Shown here in pieces: positions 6,463-11,013 of a stretch of DNA of 11,013 nt (position 1 is its first letter; every line of letters starts with the position of its first letter). Below the pieces are notes generated by a model. The model was given only the letters and a program-made list of their open reading frames with translations. It searched no databases and was not told the origin of the DNA. The position numbers were made by a program, and so were the translations under genes. This stretch comes from Rhodobacterales bacterium UBA3080 (lineage in GTDB: Bacteria > Pseudomonadota > Alphaproteobacteria > Rhodobacterales > Rhodobacteraceae), in assembly GCA_002366645.1 (NCBI GenBank), contig DFBM01000022.1, forward strand, positions 1-11,013, written 5' to 3'.

Positions 6463-7335
6463 TTAGCTGCGAACCAGTGCTTCGTACTCTTCCGCGATCG
6501 AGCGGGTCAGCTCGCCCACCTCGAAGGTATAATCCCCGATCTGCCCGACCGGAGTCACCTCGGCGGCGGTACCAGTCAGCCAGCACTGTTCGAAATCAGC
6601 CATTTCTTCGGGCATGATGTGGCGTTCGATAACCTCAATACCCTTGTCTTTCAGCATCCCGATAACCGTCTGGCGCGTGATCCCGTTCAGGAACGCATCA
6701 GGGATAGGAGTATGCACTGCCCCGTCCTTAACGAAGAAAATATTCGCGCCGGTGGCCTCGGCAACATAGCCGCGATAGTCATACATCATCGCATCCGAAC
6801 AACCTTTAGCTTCGGCCGCATGCTTGGATATGGTGCAGATCATATAAAGGCCGGCAGCCTTGGCAAAGCACGGAATTGTGGCAGGGTCTGGACGCTTCCA
6901 TTTCGAAATATCCAGCTTCGCACCGTCATACTTCGCATCACCATAATAAGCGCCCCACGCCCAAACAGCGACGGCCATATGGACAGGGTTACCAGCAGCA
7001 GCGACTCCCATGTCAGGGCCCGAACCACGCCATGCGAGAACCCGAACGTAAGCATCTGTCAGACCACTGGCCTCAAGCGCGGTGGCTTTGGCATCTTCGA
7101 TCTCGTCAACCGTATAGGGGATCGGAATATCCATGTACTCGCCGGACTTCAGCAAACGCTCGGAATGCTCGCGGCTTTTGAAAATCTTGCCGTTATAGCA
7201 CCGCTCGCCTTCAAAAACCGAAGAGCCGTAATGCAGTGCGTGCGTCAAAACATGCACCTTGGCATCGCGCCATTCAACGAGCTTGCCATCCATCCAGATG
7301 GTTCCATCGCGATCGTCGTAAGGGGCTGCAGACAT
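6463..7335 (-). CDS. ilvE: Branched-chain amino acid aminotransferase
   Basis: A 290-residue PLP-dependent class IV aminotransferase that makes or degrades leucine, isoleucine and valine with 2-oxoglutarate/glutamate as partner. The N-terminal domain has the family's HALHYGSSVFEGERCY (32-47) and R60 in HSERLLKS. The PLP lysine is K159 in PCFAKAAGLYM and the conserved glutamate is E193 in VAEATGANIFF, at the same numbers as in Escherichia coli IlvE. NGITRQTVIGML (217-228) and LTGTAAEVTPV (253-263) bind the cofactor phosphate and complete the fold. D-amino acid transaminases and aminodeoxychorismate lyases share the fold, but the FEGERCY motif and the length favour BCAT. I chose the ATG at 7333-7335 with AAAAGGAA upstream; an in-frame start at 7374 would add 13 non-conserved residues through a palindrome. 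It is divergent from a MarR-type gene and has its own terminator. Confidence 0.95.
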   Translation of the reverse strand: MSAAPYDDRDGTIWMDGKLVEWRDAKVHVLTHALHYGSSVFEGERCYNGKIFKSREHSERLLKSGEYMDIPIPYTVDEIEDAKATALEASGLTDAYVRVLAWRGSGPDMGVAAAGNPVHMAVAVWAWGAYYGDAKYDGAKLDISKWKRPDPATIPCFAKAAGLYMICTISKHAAEAKGCSDAMMYDYRGYVAEATGANIFFVKDGAVHTPIPDAFLNGITRQTVIGMLKDKGIEVIERHIMPEEMADFEQCWLTGTAAEVTPVGQIGDYTFEVGELTRSIAEEYEALVRS

Positions 7336-7359
7336 AGTATATTCCTTTTGATTTTTACG

Positions 7360-7383
7360 AATATTGCGCAACACGGCAATATT
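7360..7383. promoter_or_regulatory. Inverted repeat in the ilvE/marR intergenic region, candidate operator
   Basis: AATATTGC (7360-7367) and GCAATATT (7376-7383) are perfect 8-base inverted repeats with an 8-base spacer. The arms extend to CG on both sides if one T is bulged. The left arm overlaps an 8-bp palindrome, TTGCGCAA (7364-7371). AT-rich dyads of this size are typical for MarR-family dimers, and the divergent marR-type gene is the obvious candidate regulator. The site lies 25-48 bases upstream of the ilvE start codon, within its leader or promoter. This is inference from form and position. Confidence 0.55.
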
Positions 7384-7412
7384 TCGACAGTTTGTTTCTC
7401 AATTTCTCCATT

Positions 7413-7441
7413 TTGCTAACAAATGATTCTTGGAAAGTCAA
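7413..7441 (-). promoter_or_regulatory. ilvE: Possible promoter for ilvE
   Basis: On the minus strand, TTGACT (7436-7441, 5 of 6) is followed after 17 bases by TAGCAA (7413-7418, 3 of 6). The start would be near 7406, giving a leader of about 70 bases that contains the inverted repeat at 7360-7383. It overlaps the proposed marR promoter on the other strand. The -10 match is weak. Confidence 0.3.
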
Positions 7442-7458
7442 CAAGACTGACATAAACT
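7430..7458 (+). promoter_or_regulatory. Candidate promoter for the marR-type gene
   Basis: TTGGAA (7430-7435) and TAAACT (7453-7458) match the -35 and -10 consensus at 4 of 6 bases each with a 17-base spacer. Transcription would begin near 7465, about 27 bases before the ATG at 7492. Confidence 0.4.
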
Positions 7459-7491
7459 GTGATAAGGCAGAAACCACGCGGGAAAACAGCC

Positions 7492-8007
7492 ATGCATCGA
7501 AACCGAATAGCGCGCCAACCCGGCCGATCCGAACAGTTGCTGTTTTTAACCGACGAGCAACTCCGTCAGGGCATCGAGTTGATGTTTTTCGCCTATCGAG
7601 GCTTTACCGCTGATCCCGACCTAATTCTAGAGAACTACGCCTACGGCCGCGCGCACCACCGTGCGATCCATTTCATCAATCGCACACCGGGTCTGACGGT
7701 GAACGATCTGCTCGACATACTCGGTGTTACGAAACAATCGCTTAACCGTGTGTTAAGGCAACTGGTCGATGACGGATTGGTGGACAGCCGCGTCGGCAAA
7801 CAAGACCGCCGCCAGCGCAACCTTTTCCTTACCGATGCCGGCGAGACGCTGGAGCGGGAACTGTCTGACGCGCAACGCAAGCGTATGCGTAAAGCTTATT
7901 CGAATGCCGGCCTCGAAGCCGTGCACGGTTTTCGCACCGTTTTGGAACAAATGATTGATCCGAGCCTTCGGGAAAAAGTTCTAAGCCCGACGGACACGTC
8001 GCGATGA
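7492..8007 (+). CDS. MarR-family transcriptional regulator (PetP-like)
   Basis: A 171-residue winged-helix regulator of the MarR family, which bind DNA as dimers and usually repress nearby promoters. The recognition domain spans about 52-115: GRAHHRAIHFINRTPGLTVNDLLDILGVTKQSLNRVLRQLVDDGLVDSR, then the wing DRRQRNLFLT (105-114) with the family's Asp-Arg-Arg-x-Arg. Helices at both ends (about 20-48 and 117-158) would form the dimer interface. I chose the ATG at 7492, with GGGA upstream; a GTG at 7459 would add 11 residues. Its stop overlaps the start of the response regulator gene as ATGA, so the two are translationally coupled. From family knowledge, this pair resembles petP-petR of Rhodobacter capsulatus, in which a MarR-type gene precedes an OmpR-type regulator. 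The MarR call is firm; the petP equivalence is inference. Confidence 0.9.
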   Translation: MHRNRIARQPGRSEQLLFLTDEQLRQGIELMFFAYRGFTADPDLILENYAYGRAHHRAIHFINRTPGLTVNDLLDILGVTKQSLNRVLRQLVDDGLVDSRVGKQDRRQRNLFLTDAGETLERELSDAQRKRMRKAYSNAGLEAVHGFRTVLEQMIDPSLREKVLSPTDTSR

Positions 8008-8717
8008 ATACGCCGGACGACACCAACGATGCGCATCTGCTGATAGTTGATGATGACGAACGCATCCGCGGATTGCTGCAAAAGTTTCTGGCGCGCAACG
8101 GGTTTTTGGTAACGGCGGCCCGCGACGCGGCCCACGCCCGCCGTCTTCTTGGCGGGCTCGAATTCGATATGCTGATTATCGACGTCATGATGCCGGGCGA
8201 AGACGGGTTTGCACTGACCAAAGATTTGCGTCGTACCCTCAGCACGCCGATCCTGTTGCTGACGGCGCGGGGGGACGCAGACGACCGGATCAAGGGGTTG
8301 GAGATGGGGGCCGATGACTACTTGCCCAAACCTTTCGAGCCCAAGGAACTGCTGTTGCGGGTGAACGCCATTTTGCGGCGGGTGCCGAAGTCCGAAATTG
8401 CGGTAGAGCCGCCCAAAACCCTGCATATGGCCGAAATCCGGTACGACGTGACCCGCAGCGAGTTATGGCACGGCGATGAACGTGTACGGCTGACGGCAAC
8501 CGAAAACGCACTGATGAAAATCTTCGCTGCGCATCCGCATGAAACCATTAGCCGTTCCCAACTGGTAGATGATCTTGGCAAGGGCGATGGTTCGGCGCAG
8601 GAACGTGCGATTGACGTGCAGATAACACGGCTTCGGCGTAAGCTGGAGGTTGACCCCAAGCAGCCCCGATATTTACAGACAGTGCGCGGGGCGGGCTACA
8701 TGCTCGCGCCTGATTAA
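8004..8717 (+). CDS. OmpR/PhoB-family response regulator (PetR-like), no kinase adjacent
   Basis: A 237-residue DNA-binding response regulator. The receiver domain (about 11-125) has the acidic pair D16-D17 in LLIVDDDERIR, phospho-acceptor D60 in LIIDVMMPGEDG, T87 in LLLTARGDADDRIKGLEMGADDY and K109 in PKPFEPKEL; all switch residues are present. A winged-helix output domain follows (about 137-237): LTATENALMKIF, then RAIDVQITRLRRKLE as the recognition helix and YLQTVRGAGYML as the wing. It overlaps the MarR-type gene by ATGA and is followed after 15 bases by the PhnA-domain gene. No histidine kinase gene is in the window, so its phosphodonor is elsewhere or absent. It resembles PetR of Rhodobacter capsulatus, which was described upstream of the cytochrome bc1 genes petABC; those are not here. 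The family call is firm; the petR equivalence is likely but inferred. Confidence 0.93.
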   Translation: MNTPDDTNDAHLLIVDDDERIRGLLQKFLARNGFLVTAARDAAHARRLLGGLEFDMLIIDVMMPGEDGFALTKDLRRTLSTPILLLTARGDADDRIKGLEMGADDYLPKPFEPKELLLRVNAILRRVPKSEIAVEPPKTLHMAEIRYDVTRSELWHGDERVRLTATENALMKIFAAHPHETISRSQLVDDLGKGDGSAQERAIDVQITRLRRKLEVDPKQPRYLQTVRGAGYMLAPD

Positions 8718-8956
8718 CCTTAAGGAAAAATTATGGACACCAGAGACAGCAACGGCGCGATTATCGAGAATGGCGACACGGTAATGGTGATTAAGGACCT
8801 GAAGGTCAAAGGCATGTCGAAGACGCTGAAGCGCGGCTCGCAAATCAAGAATGTGACGCTGACCGGTAATCCGGATCAGGTGGAGTGCCGGATAGGAAAA
8901 GCGACGGTCGTTCTTAAGGCCTCGTTCATGAAGAAAGTTTAACCAGTTAAGGTTAA
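8714..8956. repeat. 10-bp inverted repeat bracketing the PhnA-domain gene
   Basis: TTAACCTTAA (8714-8723), covering the response regulator stop and running into the ribosome binding site of the next gene, is the exact reverse complement of TTAAGGTTAA (8947-8956), just after the PhnA-domain stop. Only the two 10-base ends are repeats; the gene lies between them. In the transcript they could pair across the 69-codon gene. Confidence 0.5.
8733..8942 (+). CDS. PhnA-domain protein (short form, no zinc ribbon)
   Basis: A 69-residue protein matching the C-terminal domain of the PhnA/YjdM family: DSNGAIIENGDTVMVIKDLKVKGMSKTLKRGSQIKNVTLTG, then ECRIGKATVVLKASFMKKV. This is a small SH3-like beta-barrel domain. 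The N-terminal zinc ribbon of the Escherichia coli protein (about 110 residues) is absent and there is no room for it, as the response regulator ends 15 bases upstream. Short single-domain forms are known in other bacteria, so this need not be a truncation. Despite the name 'alkylphosphonate utilization', no phosphonate catabolic role is established for this domain and no phn genes are nearby. The ATG at 8733 has AAGGA seven bases upstream. It is probably the last gene of the MarR-response regulator transcript, ending at the terminator at 8960. Confidence 0.88.
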   Translation: MDTRDSNGAIIENGDTVMVIKDLKVKGMSKTLKRGSQIKNVTLTGNPDQVECRIGKATVVLKASFMKKV

Positions 8957-8994
8957 CAAAAAACCTTCCCCATGGGGAAGGTTTTGTCTTTTAT
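8957..8994. terminator. Bidirectional intrinsic terminator between PhnA-domain gene and hslU
   Basis: Bases 8960-8985 form a perfect 26-bp palindrome centred on CCATGG, giving a stem of up to 13 pairs (AAAACCTTCCCC with its complement; a few central bases must form the loop). On the plus strand it is followed by TTTTGTCTTTTATT, on the minus strand by a TTTTTTG run, so it can stop transcripts of the convergent PhnA-domain and hslU genes. It begins 18 bases after the plus-strand stop codon and ends 31 bases before the hslU stop. Confidence 0.88.
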
Positions 8995-9015
8995 TAACAA
9001 AGCATTAATAGTTTA

Positions 9016-10323
9016 TCAGAGTACATACCGGCTTAGGTCAACCGAACGTGACAACTCGCCCAGATGTTTTTCAACGAAGGCCGCATCGACCAAAACCGCG
9101 TCGCCTGCGCGATCTGGCGCAGTAAAGCTTAATTCTTCGAACACCCGTTCCAGCACCGTATAAAGCCGCCGCGCGCCAATGTTTTCGACGGTATGGTTCA
9201 CCTCCGCTGCGATCTTGGCAAGCGCGGCGATACCCTCGGGCGTAAACTCGACGGTGACTTCTTCGGTGGCCATCAGTGCGGTGTATTGCAACGTCAACGC
9301 GTTATCGGTTTCGGTCAGAATACGCACAAAATCACCTTCCGTCAGGGCACGGAGCTCGACGCGGATCGGCAAGCGACCCTGCAACTCCGGTAACAAGTCC
9401 GATGGTTTGGCAATGTGGAAAGCACCCGACGCGATGAACAGAATATGGTCGGTTTTGACAGGGCCGTATTTAGTGGAAACGGTTGTGCCCTCGATCAACG
9501 GCAGCAGGTCACGTTGTACGCCTTCGCGCGAGACATCGCCACCGCGCGCGTCGGAACGGGCGCAAACTTTGTCGATCTCGTCCAGAAATACGATGCCGCT
9601 TTCCTCGACGGATTTGACGGCTTCTTTGTTTACGGATTCTTCGTCGAGCAGCTTGTCCGCCTCTTCATCGATCAGCAGTTTATAGCTGTCGGAAATCTTG
9701 ATCTTCCGGCGCTGCGTGCGCCCGCCCATGGCTTTGCCGAAGATGTCGCCAAGGTTCAACATACCCATACCGGAACCGGGTTGACCCGGAACATCCATCA
9801 TCTGCATGGGGTTGGAATTGTCTGCCATGTCGATTTCGATTTCCTTTTCATCCAACAGACCTTCGCGCAATTTTTTGCGGAACATCTCGCGGGTCTGATC
9901 GCGTGCGTCCGCGCCAGCAAGGGCGTCGATCACGCGTTCTTCGGCTGCTGTATGTGCTTTGGCTTTTACGGCCTCGCGCATATGTTCGCGGACCATCAGA
10001 ACAGCACCATCCATCAGGTCACGCACGATCTGTTCAACGTCGCGGCCAACGTAGCCAACCTCGGTGAACTTTGTGGCTTCGACCTTGAGGAACGGCGCTT
10101 TAGCAAGCTTGGCCAAGCGGCGGCTGATTTCGGTTTTACCAACGCCAGTTGGGCCGATCATCAATATGTTCTTGGGGTAAACTTCATCGCGCAGGTCGTC
10201 GGAAAGCTGACGGCGACGCCAGCGGTTGCGAAGGGCCACCGCGACAGCCCGTTTGGCGTCGTTTTGGCCGATGATATAGCGGTCCAGTTCGGATACAATT
10301 TCGCGTGGGGTAAGGTCGGTCAT
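9016..10323 (-). CDS. hslU: ATP-dependent protease ATPase subunit HslU (ClpY)
   Basis: A 435-residue AAA+ unfoldase that forms hexamers on the HslV peptidase and feeds it unfolded proteins; it acts in the cytoplasm in protein quality control. Landmarks: N-terminal TPREIVSELDRYIIGQNDAKRAVAVALRNRWRR; Walker A GPTGVGKT (57-64); pore loop GYVG (90-93); the intermediate domain (about 105-235), with a Gln/Met/Gly-rich NPMQMMDVPG stretch near its tip; Walker B IVFLDEIDK (244-252); arginine finger region ELQGRLPIRVEL (313-324); sensor-2 arginines in IGARRLYTVLE (382-392); and the C-terminal LSRYVL, whose last residue docks into HslV. The ATG at 10321-10323 has AGGAGG four bases upstream; an in-frame extension to 10497 is out of family and overlaps the upstream gene. 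That start overlaps the upstream membrane protein stop as ATGA. hslV is not seen and would have to lie outside the window. Confidence 0.97.
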   Translation of the reverse strand: MTDLTPREIVSELDRYIIGQNDAKRAVAVALRNRWRRRQLSDDLRDEVYPKNILMIGPTGVGKTEISRRLAKLAKAPFLKVEATKFTEVGYVGRDVEQIVRDLMDGAVLMVREHMREAVKAKAHTAAEERVIDALAGADARDQTREMFRKKLREGLLDEKEIEIDMADNSNPMQMMDVPGQPGSGMGMLNLGDIFGKAMGGRTQRRKIKISDSYKLLIDEEADKLLDEESVNKEAVKSVEESGIVFLDEIDKVCARSDARGGDVSREGVQRDLLPLIEGTTVSTKYGPVKTDHILFIASGAFHIAKPSDLLPELQGRLPIRVELRALTEGDFVRILTETDNALTLQYTALMATEEVTVEFTPEGIAALAKIAAEVNHTVENIGARRLYTVLERVFEELSFTAPDRAGDAVLVDAAFVEKHLGELSRSVDLSRYVL

Positions 10324-11013
10324 AGTGCCTCCTGATAGGGTGGGAGTCGGTGTTTTAACGGGAAATTCGGTAGGGCATGCATGAGGATCGCGCGCAATTG
10401 CACCCACCAAGTGCCAAGGGCCGTGATGAATGCGCCCATGACCAGAAGGGTCGTTGCAATGCTCCAGTCGTCGCCCGATCCGGTGTCGAGCGCCCATGCA
10501 AGAATGATGCCGATATAGACAATGCCAGCGGTCAGGAACGAGCGCCGGTCAATCACAAGCGCGATGATTGCGATGAGGATCAGGGCGAGGCTGAGCAACG
10601 CGTATCCGGTTCCGCCGTCAATATTCAGCAGGCTGAGGGCGACGACGTTGACGATCGCGGGGGCGGCGAGGATATGTAGCCAAAACCCGCAGGCAGACAG
10701 CCGTGATATGCGGTAGGGGTCTTTGAGATCGAAATACATGCCACCAAGGAAGACGAAGACGCCGAAAATCAGCATTGTCCATGCCATCGTTGGATTGCGG
10801 CTAAGGTCGAATACACCATCGGCGTTGCCGAGGAATGCGGAGGCGAAGATGGACTCCGGTGCCATTATTCCTGCGATGGAAAAGGCTATCCCTGCCCCGA
10901 AAAGGCCAAACAGGAACATCGCAAAGGGCACGCGGAAGCGCCAGAAATAGCCGAGCATGGCTGAGGCAGAGATCGCAGAGACAGCAAGAGTGTGGTAACC
11001 GTTAGGATATTCT
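10320..11013 (-). CDS. Uncharacterised multi-pass membrane protein, 5' end outside window
   Basis: About 230 C-terminal residues are visible. The first ATG in the window is at 10958, but the frame stays open upstream to the edge, reading EYPNGYHTLAVSAISASA before it, so the true start is probably beyond 11013. At least six hydrophobic segments can be seen: VPFAMFLFGLFGAGIAFSIA; MAWTMLIFGVFVFLGGMYF; FWLHILAAPAIVNVVALSLL; YALLSLALILIAIIALVI; FLTAGIVYIGIILAWAL; and IATTLLVMGAFITALGTWW. The cytoplasmic-looking FDLKDPYRISRLSACGFWLHILAAP and DRRSFL stretches resemble a family of uncharacterised alphaproteobacterial membrane proteins I recognise but cannot name. The C-terminal tail is short and polar (NFPLKHRLPPYQEAL). 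The stop overlaps the hslU start by ATGA and contains the hslU AGGAGG, so translation is coupled. No function can be assigned. Confidence 0.82.
   Translation of the reverse strand, partial: EYPNGYHTLAVSAISASAMLGYFWRFRVPFAMFLFGLFGAGIAFSIAGIMAPESIFASAFLGNADGVFDLSRNPTMAWTMLIFGVFVFLGGMYFDLKDPYRISRLSACGFWLHILAAPAIVNVVALSLLNIDGGTGYALLSLALILIAIIALVIDRRSFLTAGIVYIGIILAWALDTGSGDDWSIATTLLVMGAFITALGTWWVQLRAILMHALPNFPLKHRLPPYQEAL

Noticed and set aside
7336..7374. 13-residue N-terminal extension of IlvE
   Set aside because: The residues are not conserved in the family and the DNA there is a palindromic regulatory region; the ATG at 7335 has a good ribosome binding site.
6619..7419. A 266-codon open frame on the plus strand opposite ilvE
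   Set aside because: It lies antisense to a complete BCAT and matches no family I know.
7829..8426. Minus-strand open frames of 154-176 codons opposite the MarR/response-regulator pair
   Set aside because: They span the junction of two clear plus-strand genes and have low-complexity Ser/Arg-rich translations without domains.
9415..10335. A 306-codon open frame on the plus strand opposite hslU
   Set aside because: It is antisense to a full-length HslU with intact Walker motifs; its His/Phe-rich translation is characteristic of a shadow frame.
10324..10497. N-terminal extension of HslU up to 10497
   Set aside because: HslU proteins begin a few residues before TPREIV; the ATG at 10323 has AGGAGG, and the extension overlaps the coupled upstream gene.
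1..11013. CRISPR arrays, tRNA or rRNA genes, insertion sequences, attachment sites, toxin-antitoxin or phage-defence genes
   Set aside because: No regularly spaced direct repeats, no cloverleaf or rRNA-like stretches, no transposase or integrase, and all well-supported reading frames are housekeeping, regulatory or membrane genes.

Overview
The window looks like a piece of an alphaproteobacterial chromosome, most likely Rhodobacterales (Roseobacter/Rhodobacter relatives). The evidence is the gene content (DUF1285 next to MoxR, rsfS-rlmH-gpmI-ctpA, an ilvE/MarR/OmpR-type regulator cluster resembling Rhodobacter petP-petR, hslU) and the style of the proteins. This assignment rests on recognition of protein families, not on a database search. 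The DNA is densely coding, with 13 protein genes, two of them cut by the window edges. There are no rRNA or tRNA genes, no CRISPR array and no mobile element that I can see.

Layout. (1) 1-828: the start of a minus-strand MoxR-type AAA+ ATPase, divergent from a DUF1285 gene. (2) 825-5284, minus strand: rsfS, rlmH, gpmI, ctpA and rppH, reading right to left. This is a housekeeping run for ribosome silencing and 23S rRNA methylation, glycolysis, periplasmic proteolysis and RNA 5'-end processing. The rppH stop codon overlaps the DUF1285 stop codon in a shared TTAA. (3) 5409-7335, minus strand: a nucleoside hydrolase, and upstream of it ilvE with its own intrinsic terminator. (4) 7492-8942, plus strand: a MarR-family regulator and an OmpR/PhoB-type response regulator overlapping by ATGA, then a 69-residue PhnA-domain protein. 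(5) A 26-bp perfect palindrome with T-tracts on both sides acts as a bidirectional terminator between the PhnA-domain gene and hslU. (6) 9016-11013, minus strand: hslU, translationally coupled by ATGA to an upstream multi-pass membrane protein gene that runs off the window.

Most genes are conserved, well-known families, and I do not see a clear new defence or mobile system. The points worth checking are mainly regulatory and syntenic. They are a palindrome-rich ilvE/marR intergenic region, a 16-bp palindrome upstream of ctpA where an envC gene would normally be expected, and a perfect Shine-Dalgarno before rsfS that is placed for a CTG rather than an ATG start. The petPR-like pair here is not followed by petABC, and the membrane protein gene coupled to hslU is uncharacterised.
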